A stretch of DNA of 64,000 nt from contig CAWITA010000016.1 in NCBI GenBank assembly GCA_963838835.1, positions 62,001 through 126,000 of the forward strand, in the 5' to 3' direction. Within the stretch, counting starts at the first letter, position 1. Every line of letters starts with the position of its first letter. The notes under the pieces were generated by a model. That model did not search any database and was not told where the DNA came from. It saw only the letters and a program-made list of their open reading frames with translations. Shown here piece after piece: positions 26,133-34,403 of the stretch. A program made the position numbers and the translations under genes. This DNA is from Bog-473 sp963838835 (lineage in GTDB: Bacteria > Actinomycetota > Acidimicrobiia > Acidimicrobiales > RAAP-2).

Positions 26133-26991
26133 CTACACCATTGTCTGTCCGGCGCTGACGTTCAACGCCTCACCCGTCACCCCACGCGCTGCGTCGGAGA
26201 GCAGCCAACAGATGGCGGCCGCGATCTCCTCCGCGCTCTGCAGGCGGCCCAGCGGGATCTCGCGCGCGATGTAGGTCGCGAGGGCGTCGGGGCCGCCCAT
26301 CATGTTCTCGAGCATGCCGTCCCGGTTGAGGAGGTCGGTGTCGACGGTGCCGGGGCACACCGCGTTGACGGCGATGCCGGCCGGACCGAGCTCGGTCGCC
26401 ATGGTCTGGGTGAGCAGGATCACCCCCGCCTTCGCGGCGCAGTAGGGGCCGAGGAAGGGGAAGGCCCGCTTGCCGGCCTGGCTCGAGACATTGCAGATAC
26501 GGCCGCCCACGCCCTCGCCGACCATGCGGGCGGCGCAGGCCTTGGCGACGAGCCAGGTGCCGACCAGGTTGACGTCGAGGACCCGGCGGAACTCGGCCGC
26601 GGGCACACCGAGCAGCGGTCCGGCTCCGAAACCCAGGCCACTTCCGCCGGCCACGTTGGCCACCAGTGTGATCGTCCCCAGCTCGTCGCCGGCCCGGGCC
26701 ACCGCCGCCTCGACCGCATCCTCGTCGGAGACGTCGGCCGTGACACCCAGCGCGCGGACCCCGAGCGCGACAAGCTCGTCGACCAAGGAGGCCAGGTCGT
26801 CGGCGGCCGCGGTCCCGTGGGCCGGGGCCTCGTCGTAGGGTCGAGCGATGTCGAGACAGGCGACGTCCGCCCCGCCCCGGGCGAGCAAGAGAGTGGTCGC
26901 CCGGCCGATGCCGCGCGGCCGGGCCGCTCCCGTCACCGAGCGCGACACTGCCCGCGAACGGGCGCTCCCCGGGCGCGTGTGTGAGACTCAT
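26133..26991 (-). CDS. short-chain dehydrogenase/reductase, frameshifted near the N-terminus
   Basis: 285 residues after repair. The true start is the ATG at 26991, because TACGTT lies 7 bases ahead and the reading continues SLTHAPGERPFAGSVAL. One extra C at 26936-26937 (forward strand) breaks it before VTGAARPRGIGRATT, the cofactor-binding glycine motif. ANVAGG, NVSSQAG and PYCAAKAG (Tyr and Lys) follow, with SAGQTMV at the end. A shorter frame starting at 26948 would lack the first beta strand. First gene of the operon with the DUF7064-like and phosphotransferase genes. Confidence 0.82.
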
Positions 26992-26998
26992 CGGGCAA

Positions 26999-27004
26999 AA
27001 CGTA
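26999..27004 (-). promoter_or_regulatory. -10 element, leaderless SDR gene
   Basis: TACGTT on the minus strand ends 7 bases before the ATG at 26991. It supports that start and so the frameshift in this gene. Confidence 0.42.
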
Positions 27005-27047
27005 GCGACGAATGCGGGCGGTCGCGCCGTCCGGGGGTGGTGGTGGC

Positions 27048-28115
27048 ATGCGTGCCGCGGTGACCAGGGGTGGCCGGCTGGTGGTGGGCGCGGTGCCCGA
27101 CCCCGTGCCCTTCTCGGGCCACCTGGTGGTGCGCTCCCTCGCCGCCGGTATCTGCGGCTCGGACCTGCACGCTCTCGCCGACTACTCCCACTTCACAGAG
27201 CTCATGGCCTCAGTGGGCGTGCCCGCGCTCGATCCGGCGGCCGACTGCGTTTTCGGCCACGAGTTCTGCGCGGAGATCGTCGAGCACGGGCCTGACACCG
27301 CGCGCACCCTGCCGGTGGGGACGCGGGTGTGCTCCGTGCCCGTCATCGTGGGCCCCTCCGGCGTGGAGCAGATCGGTTACTCCAACGCGTACCCGGGCGC
27401 GCTGGCCGAGCACATGGTGCTCCAAGAGCTGCTCTGCCTCCCGGTGCCCGACACGCTGGCCACCGACCTCGCCGCGCTGACCGAACCGCTGGCCGTCGGC
27501 GAACATGCCGTTGGCCTGGCCGGCCTGGCGGAGGGTCAGCCGTGCCTCGTCGTGGGCTGCGGGCCCGTGGGGCTCGCCGTGATCGCCGCCCTCAAGGGGC
27601 GCCGACATGGCCCCGTCCTCGCCGCCGACTTCTCCCCCACTCGGCGCCGCCTCGCCGAGGCGTTCGGAGCCGACGTGGTCGTCGACCCGGCCGAAGGCTC
27701 GCCCCACGAGCGCTGGGCTGACTTCGGTATCGCCCGCACCGTGATGGAACGCATGGGGGCGGCCATGCTCGGGGCCGCGGTGAAGGACCCGGTGATCTTC
27801 GAGGCGGTCGGCGTGCCCGGCATGTTGCAGTCGCTCATCGCCGAGAGCCCTCCCCACAGCCGGATCGTCGTGGTGGGCGTCTGCATGCACACCGACGCGA
27901 TCGAACCGTTCATGGCGGTGGCCAAGGAGATGGAGCTGCGTTTCTCCTTCGGCTACACCCCCGACGAGTTCGCCGCCACGCTGCAGCGCCTGGCCGACGG
28001 GGTCCCGGGGGCCGAGCTCCTGGTCACCGACACGACCGACCTGTCCGCCGCCCCCGCTGCGTTCGAGACGCTGCGCACGCCCGGCGAGCACGGCAAGATC
28101 CTGGTGACGCCGTAG
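27048..28115 (+). CDS. zinc-binding MDR-family alcohol dehydrogenase
   Basis: 355 residues from the ATG at 27048 (a G-rich ribosome site precedes it). Catalytic zinc residues are in GICGSDLH and GHEFCAEIV, and the NAD(P)-binding motif is VVGCGPVGLAV (about 165-175). The four-cysteine structural-zinc lobe of classical alcohol dehydrogenases is not visible, so it belongs to the variants without it. It opens a rightward operon followed by a monooxygenase, epoxide hydrolase and serine hydrolase, and probably oxidises an alcohol or diol of that pathway. Substrate inferred, not known. Confidence 0.82.
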   Translation: MRAAVTRGGRLVVGAVPDPVPFSGHLVVRSLAAGICGSDLHALADYSHFTELMASVGVPALDPAADCVFGHEFCAEIVEHGPDTARTLPVGTRVCSVPVIVGPSGVEQIGYSNAYPGALAEHMVLQELLCLPVPDTLATDLAALTEPLAVGEHAVGLAGLAEGQPCLVVGCGPVGLAVIAALKGRRHGPVLAADFSPTRRRLAEAFGADVVVDPAEGSPHERWADFGIARTVMERMGAAMLGAAVKDPVIFEAVGVPGMLQSLIAESPPHSRIVVVGVCMHTDAIEPFMAVAKEMELRFSFGYTPDEFAATLQRLADGVPGAELLVTDTTDLSAAPAAFETLRTPGEHGKILVTP

Positions 28116-28167
28116 GACACCGGCACACAGACGCAGAGACCGACGACGCACCACGACAGGGAGACAG

Positions 28168-29376
28168 ATGACCACCATTGATGCCGGAGGCCGCCTCAAG
28201 TTCGGGATCTTCCTGGCCCCGTTCCACCCGGTCGGCCAGAACCCGACCCTCGCCCTCGAGCGCGACCTGCAATTGATCGAACATCTCGACGAGCTCGGCT
28301 TCGACGAGGCCTGGATCGGCGAGCACCACTCCGCCGGCTACGAGATCATCGCCTCGCCCGAGGTCTTCATCGCCGCGGCCGCGCCCCGCACCCGGCACAT
28401 CCGCCTGGGCACGGGCGTCTCGTCGTTGCCCTACCACCACCCGTTCATGTTGGCCGACCGCATGGTCCTCCTCGACCACCTGACTCGCGGCCGCGTCATG
28501 ATCGGCGTGGGACCCGGCGCACTTCCCTCCGACGCCTTCATGATGGGCATCGACCCGGCCAAACAGCGCGACATGATGGAGGAGTCGCTCGAGGCGATCC
28601 TGGCGCTCCTGGCCGGCGAGACCGTCTCCATGCAAACGGAGTGGTTCACCCTGCGCGAGGGCCGCCTGCAACTCCGGCCGTACCAACGCCCCTTCCCCGA
28701 GGTGGCGGTGGCGGCACAGATCTCGCCGGCGGGGCCCCGGGCCGCCGGGCGCTTCGGCTGCAGCCTGCTGTCCATCGGCGCGACAACGGCCGCCGGCTTC
28801 GACATGCTCGGCGCCCACTGGGACGTCATGGAGGAGCGAGCCGCCGAGTTCGCCACCACCGTCGACCGCAACAAGTGGCGCCTCGTCGGGCCCGTCCACA
28901 TCGCCGACACCAAGGAGCAGGCGATCGCCGACGTGGCCTTCGGGCTGGCCGACTGGGTCGACTACTTCGAGCGGGTCGCGGCGCTGCCGTTGGCGCCCAA
29001 CACCGAGAACTTTGACTCGCTGGTCGACGCCCTCAACGCCTCCGGCGTCGCCGTCATCGGCACCGTCGACGACGCCATCGCCCAGATCGAACGCCTCCAG
29101 GAGCAGTCAGGCGGTTTCGGCACCTTCTTGGTGATGGGTCACGACTGGGCGGACACCGAGGCCACCCGGCACTCCTACGAGCTGCTCGCCCGCTACGTCG
29201 CACCCCGGTTCCAAGACTCCGCCGCCTCGCTGACGGCCAACCGCGACTGGGCCGCGGAGAACCGCCCGGAATTCATCGGCGCGGCGGGCAACGCCGTGAT
29301 GTCGGCCATCCAGAAGCACCACGAGGAGCGAGCGCAGAAGTCGGGTCGCGCCGAGGAGGCGTCCCCCCGTGCCTGA
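28168..29376 (+). CDS. luciferase-like flavin-dependent monooxygenase (LLM class)
   Basis: 402 residues. KFGIFLAPFHPVG, DEAWIGEHHSAGYE, RIRLGTGVSSLPYHHPFMLAD (the last slightly varied here) and GRVMIGVGPGALPSDAFMMG are typical of LLM-class FMN- or F420-dependent enzymes; the HPxG and PSDAFMMGI segments resemble the limonene 1,2-monooxygenase group. It needs a reductase partner or F420. GGGAGA precedes the ATG. The epoxide hydrolase start overlaps its end by 8 bases, so an epoxide product is likely. Substrate unknown. Confidence 0.82.
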   Translation: MTTIDAGGRLKFGIFLAPFHPVGQNPTLALERDLQLIEHLDELGFDEAWIGEHHSAGYEIIASPEVFIAAAAPRTRHIRLGTGVSSLPYHHPFMLADRMVLLDHLTRGRVMIGVGPGALPSDAFMMGIDPAKQRDMMEESLEAILALLAGETVSMQTEWFTLREGRLQLRPYQRPFPEVAVAAQISPAGPRAAGRFGCSLLSIGATTAAGFDMLGAHWDVMEERAAEFATTVDRNKWRLVGPVHIADTKEQAIADVAFGLADWVDYFERVAALPLAPNTENFDSLVDALNASGVAVIGTVDDAIAQIERLQEQSGGFGTFLVMGHDWADTEATRHSYELLARYVAPRFQDSAASLTANRDWAAENRPEFIGAAGNAVMSAIQKHHEERAQKSGRAEEASPRA

Positions 29377-30343
29377 GATCACCCACGAGCAGATCCCGGC
29401 CAACGGGATCGAGCTGCACGCCGCCGTGGCCGGGCCGGCGGACGGGCCGCCCGTCGTCCTCTGCCACGGCTTCCCGGAATTGTGGTACTCGTGGCGGCAC
29501 CAGCTCGGCTCGCTCGCCGACGCCGGCTACCGCGCCATCGCGCCCGACTTGCGCGGCTACGGCGGCAGCTCGCGCCCGACCGAGGTCGCCGACTACGGGT
29601 CGGACAAGCTGACGGGCGACCTCTGCGGGCTGCTCGACCACTACGGCTACGACACCGCTGCCTTCGTCGGGCACGACTGGGGGGCCATGCTCGTGTGGGA
29701 GATGGGACGGCTCCACAGTCAGCGGGTGGCCTCCGTCTACAACATGAGCGTCCCCTACTCCAACGCCCCGGCGCCGCCGACGCAGATCTTCGAGGCCATC
29801 TTCGAGGGCAAGTTCTTCTACATGCTCTACTTCCAGCCGGTGGGTCCAGCGGAGGCGGAGTTCGAGGCGGACCCGCGGCGCTTCTTGCGCTCCATGCTCT
29901 ACTCGGCCGGCGGCGAGGGCATGGCCAACCCGAACCCGCTGGTCGCCGACGCGCCCCGGGAGGGCACCCGCTTCCAGGACGTCCTGACGCCGGGGCCGGA
30001 GGTGTTGCCCGAGTGGATCACCGAGGCCGACGTCGACGTCTACGCCGCGGCGTTCGAGCAGAGCGGCTTCTTCGGGCCCATCAGCTTCTACCGCAACATC
30101 GACGCCAACTGGGAGCGGGCCAAGGACATCCCCGCCGCGGTCTACACCATGCCGATCGGCTTCCTCACCGGCTCGCTCGATCCGGTCATCCTCATGATGC
30201 CGGGTGCGGCCGCGGCCATGGCGGAGGCGCTGCCCGACTTCCGCGGGGCCGTCACCGTCGAGGGTGCGGGCCACTGGGTGCAGCAGGAGAAGCCGGCCGA
30301 GACGAGCGCGGCGCTCTTGTCGTTCCTCGGCGCCACGCGTTGA
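29369..30343 (+). CDS. alpha/beta epoxide hydrolase
   Basis: 324 residues. HGFPELWYSWRHQ is the oxyanion HGxP motif of epoxide hydrolases, VGHDWGAMLVW carries the nucleophilic Asp, GSLDPVI the acid, and GAGHWVQQEKP the histidine. The cap region with RFLRSMLYSAGGEG supplies likely epoxide-opening tyrosines. It opens an epoxide to a diol. The GTG start overlaps the monooxygenase by 8 bases, and the downstream hydrolase starts TTG in a TTGA overlap with its stop, so the genes are tightly coupled. Confidence 0.88.
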   Translation: MPEITHEQIPANGIELHAAVAGPADGPPVVLCHGFPELWYSWRHQLGSLADAGYRAIAPDLRGYGGSSRPTEVADYGSDKLTGDLCGLLDHYGYDTAAFVGHDWGAMLVWEMGRLHSQRVASVYNMSVPYSNAPAPPTQIFEAIFEGKFFYMLYFQPVGPAEAEFEADPRRFLRSMLYSAGGEGMANPNPLVADAPREGTRFQDVLTPGPEVLPEWITEADVDVYAAAFEQSGFFGPISFYRNIDANWERAKDIPAAVYTMPIGFLTGSLDPVILMMPGAAAAMAEALPDFRGAVTVEGAGHWVQQEKPAETSAALLSFLGATR

Positions 30344-31401
30344 GCACCCTCGTTCCCCTGCCGCGGCAGCCGGTGGGGCTGCCGTGGCCGACCGAGGAGT
30401 GGCCCGAGGGCGGGCTCCCACCCGGTGTCGACCTGGCCCACCTGCTCGAGGGGGCCTTCGACGACGAAGGCCCCCTCGCGGTGAGCTTCGCCGTGTTGGT
30501 TGTGCACGGCGGCCGCGTCGTGGCCGAGCGCTACCACGGTGCATTGGAGCACTTCGACCGCCCGCCGACGCCGGTCACGGCCGAGACGCCGCTGCTGAGC
30601 TGGTCACTGGCCAAGTCGATGCTGCACGCGGTCGTCGGTCTGCTCGTCGCCGGCGGACGCCTGGACCTCGACGCCCCGGCCGACGTGCCCGAATGGGCCG
30701 ACCACGACGACCGCCGCCACGCCATCACGCTGCGCCAACTGCTGGCGATGCGCGACGGCCTCGACTTCGTGGAGGACTACGTCGACGACCGCATCTCGGA
30801 CGTGATGCAGATGCTGTTCGGGGAGGGGCAGTCCGACATGGCGCACTTCGCCGCCGACCGCCCGCTGGTGGCGGCGCCGGGGACGCGCTTCAACTACTCG
30901 TCGGGCACCTCCAACATCATTTCGGGCATCGTGGCCCGCACCGTGGGGCCGGGCGAGGACTACGCCCGCTTCCTGCACGGCCGCCTCTTCGCCCCCCTCG
31001 GGATGACGAGCGCCGACCCCGAATTCGACGAGGCTGGCACCTGGGTCGCCTCCACCTTTCTCCGGGCCACCGCGCGCGACTTCGCCCGCTTTGGGCTGCT
31101 CTACCTGCGCGACGGCGTCTGGGACGGCGTGCGCCTGCTGCCGAACGGCTGGGTGGACTACGGCCGCACGATGGTGTCGATCGACCCGGCGGACGCCGGC
31201 CCCTACGGTGCGCACTGGCTGGGCGTGGCCGGCGACACCCGCGGCACGTTCTGGGCGTCGGGCTACGAGAGCCAGTCGATCACGATCTGCCCGGCCCTCG
31301 ACCTCGTCGTGGTGCGGCTGGGCAAGACGCCCCTCGAGCGCAAGGCGAACCTGGTCCCGTGGCGCGCCGCCATGGTGGCGGCGTTCGCCGGGGCCCGCTG
31401 A
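30340..31401 (+). CDS. beta-lactamase-fold serine hydrolase
   Basis: 353 residues from a TTG at 30340 that overlaps the epoxide hydrolase stop as TTGA. LSWSLAKSMLHAV holds the SxxK nucleophile and general base, and FNYSSGTSN the tyrosine-type second motif; WASGYESQS stands for the third. This arrangement matches esterases and 6-aminohexanoate-dimer hydrolases of the class C beta-lactamase family. Likely hydrolyses an ester or amide in the same pathway. No signal peptide is seen. Confidence 0.83.
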   Translation: MSTLVPLPRQPVGLPWPTEEWPEGGLPPGVDLAHLLEGAFDDEGPLAVSFAVLVVHGGRVVAERYHGALEHFDRPPTPVTAETPLLSWSLAKSMLHAVVGLLVAGGRLDLDAPADVPEWADHDDRRHAITLRQLLAMRDGLDFVEDYVDDRISDVMQMLFGEGQSDMAHFAADRPLVAAPGTRFNYSSGTSNIISGIVARTVGPGEDYARFLHGRLFAPLGMTSADPEFDEAGTWVASTFLRATARDFARFGLLYLRDGVWDGVRLLPNGWVDYGRTMVSIDPADAGPYGAHWLGVAGDTRGTFWASGYESQSITICPALDLVVVRLGKTPLERKANLVPWRAAMVAAFAGAR

Positions 31402-31413
31402 GACGAGCCGGCC

Positions 31414-31863
31414 TCAGCCCTCGCGCCCGGACGCGACGAAGACCGGGATCTGTCGCTCCGTCTTCTCCTGGTACTCGGCATAGGGGGGGTAGGCCGTGAC
31501 GCCCCGCTCCCACCACAGCGCCCGCTCATCGCCGGTCACCTGGCGCACGGTCACTGCGATGGGCTCGGCGCCGTCCTGAATCATGACCTCGTTGGGGTGG
31601 GCCACCAGGTTGTGGTACCACTCGGGGTTCTCGGGCGAGCCACCCTTGGAGGCCACCAGCGCGTACTGGCCCCCGTGCTCGACCCGCATGAGGGGGTTCT
31701 TGCGGAGCTTGCCGCTCTTGGCCCCGCGCGATGTGACGACGATGATGGGCATCCCCGTGTCGAGCAATGTGTTGGCCCGCTGCCCTCCGGAGGCCTCGTA
31801 CTCGGCCACCTGGTCGCGCACCCATGGCGAGGGGCTCGGCTCGTAGTCACCTTGGAGTGTCAT
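31414..31863 (-). CDS. Ddn-like deazaflavin(F420)-dependent nitroreductase family protein
   Basis: 149 residues. PIIVVTSRGAKSGKLRKNPL followed by RVEHGGQYALVASKGG and NPEWYHNLVAHP are the core of the Ddn family, which binds reduced F420 and in mycobacteria activates nitroimidazoles. The physiological substrate is unknown, perhaps a quinone. The ATG at 31863 is 6 bases after a TACGAT hexamer. Divergent from the cyclase gene and convergent with the serine hydrolase by 12 bases. Confidence 0.87.
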   Translation of the reverse strand: MTLQGDYEPSPSPWVRDQVAEYEASGGQRANTLLDTGMPIIVVTSRGAKSGKLRKNPLMRVEHGGQYALVASKGGSPENPEWYHNLVAHPNEVMIQDGAEPIAVTVRQVTGDERALWWERGVTAYPPYAEYQEKTERQIPVFVASGREG

Positions 31864-31869
31864 GGGTCG

Positions 31870-31875
31870 ATCGTA
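31870..31875 (-). promoter_or_regulatory. -10 element, leaderless Ddn-like gene
   Basis: TACGAT on the minus strand, 6 bases before the ATG at 31863, in a divergent pair of leaderless promoters. Confidence 0.45.
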
Positions 31876-31887
31876 GGGCGACCGGGC

Positions 31888-31893
31888 TAACGT
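31888..31893 (+). promoter_or_regulatory. -10 element, leaderless cyclase gene
   Basis: TAACGT, 6 bases before the GTG at 31900. Together with the opposite element only 12 bases separate two divergent -10 hexamers, so the two promoters exclude each other or share a regulator. Confidence 0.45.
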
Positions 31894-31899
31894 CCGAGC

Positions 31900-32808
31900 G
31901 TGCCCCGCGAGCCCATGGCAGCCGGCGACGTCCTCGCCTTTCACGAGACGCTGTCCAACTGGGGACGCTGGGGTGACGACGACCAGCTCGGGACGCTCAA
32001 CCTGGTCACGCCCGAGGTCACCGCCGCGGCGGCCGCGACGGTCCGGACCGGACGGACGGTCTCGTGCGCCCGCCCGCTCAACACGAGGGCGGCCGCCGAC
32101 AACCCCAACCCGGTGGCCCACCACATGATCGGCACGGTCACCGAGGGCGGAGGCGCCGACTACTTCGCCGTCTCGCCCCACGGCTTCGCCACCAGCCACA
32201 TCGACGCCCTGTGCCACATCTTCTGGGACGGGAGGCTCTACAACGGGTATCCGGCGGCGACCGTGACCGCCCACGGTGCCACCCGGCTCGGCATCCACCA
32301 TCTGCATGCCGGCGTCGTGACCCGGGGCGTGCTGCTCGACATCCCCGCGCTCCGGGGCGTGGATGCCCTCGAACCCGGTGCGCCCGTGTACCCCGAGGAC
32401 CTCGAGGGCGCCGAGGCGCGGGCGGGCTTCCGCGTGCGGTCCGGCGACGCGCTGTTGGTGCGCACCGGGCGCTGGGGGTGGCGCGACACGCACGGCCCCT
32501 GGGACCTCGGTGCCCTGGCCGCGGGGCTCGATGCATCCTGTCTCCCGTGGTTGCGCGAGCGCGACGTGGCGACGCTTGGCAGCGACGGGGTCTCCGACGT
32601 CCTGCCCTCACGGGTCGAGGGCGTGGGGATGCCCATCCACATGGTGGCCATCCCGGCCTTGGGAGTCCACCTCATGGACAACTTGGACCTCGACGCCCTG
32701 GCCGCCGCGTGCGCGGAGGAGCAGCGCTGGGAGTTCCTCTTGACCGTGGCCCCACTGGTGCTGCGGCGGGGCACGGCGTCTCCGGTCAACCCGATCGCTG
32801 TCTTCTGA
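31900..32808 (+). CDS. cyclase family protein (kynurenine formamidase-like)
   Basis: 302 residues. GFATSHIDALCHIFWDG (about 89-105) contains the HxDxxxH metal-binding motif of the cyclase/KynB metal-dependent hydrolase family, and VPGMP-like and HMVAIPALGVHLMDNLD segments follow. These enzymes hydrolyse amides or close rings. Not KynB itself on context, since no tryptophan-degradation gene is near. GTG start at 31900 has no ribosome site but a -10 hexamer 6 bases ahead. Convergent with pyrE. Confidence 0.82.
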   Translation: MPREPMAAGDVLAFHETLSNWGRWGDDDQLGTLNLVTPEVTAAAAATVRTGRTVSCARPLNTRAAADNPNPVAHHMIGTVTEGGGADYFAVSPHGFATSHIDALCHIFWDGRLYNGYPAATVTAHGATRLGIHHLHAGVVTRGVLLDIPALRGVDALEPGAPVYPEDLEGAEARAGFRVRSGDALLVRTGRWGWRDTHGPWDLGALAAGLDASCLPWLRERDVATLGSDGVSDVLPSRVEGVGMPIHMVAIPALGVHLMDNLDLDALAAACAEEQRWEFLLTVAPLVLRRGTASPVNPIAVF

Positions 32809-32821
32809 AACCCCGGACCGG

Positions 32822-33382
32822 TCAGGCCCCCTCGTAGTCGAACCCGAGATCCGGCGCGGTGAGGATGGCGCGGAACGGGATCCCCTCTGACGCCGCCATG
32901 GCCTCGACGGTGCCACCGCGGTCGACCACGGCGACGAGGAGGACGACGTCGGCTCCTGCGTCCCGCACGGCGTGGGCCGCCTCCAAGAGGGAGGTGCCCC
33001 GCGTCACCGTGTCCTCGGTGACGACGACTTTGTCGCCCGGATCGAGCGCACCGGCGATGCGGCCGCCGGCGCCGTGATCCTTCGCCTCCTTGCGGACGCT
33101 GAAAGCCTTGAGCGCGCGCCCGCGGGCGGCCGCCACACCCGCGGTGACAAAGGCCACCGGGTCGGCACCCATCGTGAGCCCGCCGATCGCGGTCGCCTCG
33201 CGAGGGATAACCGAGAGCACCGCGTCGGCCACCAGCAACATGGCCTCGGGCCGGCACACGGTCTGCTTGGAGTCGATGAACCAGCTGCTCTTGCGGCCCG
33301 ACTTGAGCGTGAAGTCCCCCCGGCGCACCGAGTGCTCCAGGAGGTGGGCCCGCAGCCCGGGGTACCGGTCGGCGCCGTTCAC
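32822..33382 (-). CDS. pyrE: orotate phosphoribosyltransferase
   Basis: 186 residues from the GTG at 33382, which overlaps the purM stop as GTGA; a longer in-frame start would be a shadow of purM. FTLKSGRKSSWFIDSKQ is the orotate-site loop, ALKAFSVRKEAKDHG the flexible loop, and VVTEDTVTRGTSLLEA the PRPP-binding motif. The enzyme joins orotate to PRPP to make orotidine monophosphate in pyrimidine synthesis. It closes the purL-purF-purM operon. Confidence 0.92.
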   Translation of the reverse strand: MNGADRYPGLRAHLLEHSVRRGDFTLKSGRKSSWFIDSKQTVCRPEAMLLVADAVLSVIPREATAIGGLTMGADPVAFVTAGVAAARGRALKAFSVRKEAKDHGAGGRIAGALDPGDKVVVTEDTVTRGTSLLEAAHAVRDAGADVVLLVAVVDRGGTVEAMAASEGIPFRAILTAPDLGFDYEGA

Positions 33383-34398
33383 GTGAAACGGACGCCGGGC
33401 GCGCCCTCGACGACCTCGCCGATCAGCGCGGACCGCCGTCCCGCCTCGTCGAGCGCGACGAGCAGGGCGTCGATGCCCTGCGGGTCGGTCACCAACGCCA
33501 TGCCGATGCCACGGTTGAACACCCGGTCCATCTCCTCCTCCGCCACCGCACCCAGACGCTGGATCTCGGCGAAGATGCGGGGCTCTTCCCAGGCCGAGCG
33601 GTGCAGCACCGCGCCCAGGCCCTCGGGCAACGCCCGCGGGAGGTTGCCCACGATCCCACCGCCCGTGACGTGCGCGCAGGCGTGCAGCCAGCCGCCGCAG
33701 GCGGCGCGCGCCGCCAACACGGCCGGTGCGTAGATCACCGAGGGCCGCAACAGCTCGTCGGCCACGCTGTGGGGCGCGCCCTTCCACGCCGGATCGGCCA
33801 GCTCGAGCCCGGCCCGTTCCAGCAGCACGTGGCGGGCCAGGGTGTAGCCGTTCGAGCGCAGGCCCGGTGAGGGGATCCCGACCACCACGTCCCCGGCCCG
33901 CACGCGCTCGGGCCCGAGTTGGGCCCCCTGCTCGACCACGCCGACGGCGAAGCCGGCCAGGTCGAGCTCGTCGGGGCCCATGACGCCCGCGTGCTCGGCC
34001 GTCTCGCCACCGAGCAGGGCGCAGCCCGCCTGGCGGCATCCTTCGTGGACCCCGGCCACGACCGTGGCGATGTGGTCGGGGTCCACCCTGCCCGTCGCGA
34101 TGTAGTCGAGGAGGAACAGCGGCTCGGCGCCCACGCACACCAGGTCGTCGACGCACATGGCGACCAGGTCGATGCCCACGGTGTCGTACCGTCCGGTGGC
34201 GCGCGCGACGACCAGCTTCGTGCCCACCCCGTCGGTCGAGGCCACCAGCACCGGCCTGGTGTAGCGATCCATATCGAGGGAGAACTGACCCCCGAACCCG
34301 CCGATGCCCGCCACCATGGAGCGCAGCCGTTCGACGGCGGCGTCGCCGGCCGCGATGTCCACCCCGGCGCCGGCATAGGTGGCGCCGTCCTGGCCCAC
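33379..34398 (-). CDS. purM: phosphoribosylformylglycinamidine cyclo-ligase
   Basis: 339 residues. TYAGAGVDIAAGDAAVERL is the family opening, ASTDGVGTKLVVA the ATP-binding glycine-rich loop, VGAEPLFLLDYIATG and LLGGETAEHAGVM the conserved substrate segments, and HVTGGGIVGNLPRALP a late motif. It makes aminoimidazole ribotide from FGAM with ATP. GTG start, 5 bases after purF. Length normal. Confidence 0.95.
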   Translation of the reverse strand: MGQDGATYAGAGVDIAAGDAAVERLRSMVAGIGGFGGQFSLDMDRYTRPVLVASTDGVGTKLVVARATGRYDTVGIDLVAMCVDDLVCVGAEPLFLLDYIATGRVDPDHIATVVAGVHEGCRQAGCALLGGETAEHAGVMGPDELDLAGFAVGVVEQGAQLGPERVRAGDVVVGIPSPGLRSNGYTLARHVLLERAGLELADPAWKGAPHSVADELLRPSVIYAPAVLAARAACGGWLHACAHVTGGGIVGNLPRALPEGLGAVLHRSAWEEPRIFAEIQRLGAVAEEEMDRVFNRGIGMALVTDPQGIDALLVALDEAGRRSALIGEVVEGAPGVRFT

Positions 34399-34403
34399 GG
34401 CCT

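Noticed and set aside
26133..26948. SDR starting at 26948
   Set aside because: It would miss the first beta strand; the start at 26991 with a one-base repair and a -10 hexamer fits better.
29482..31401. 639-residue frame covering epoxide hydrolase and serine hydrolase
   Set aside because: The first half is a wrong-frame reading of the epoxide hydrolase; the serine hydrolase begins at the TTG at 30340.
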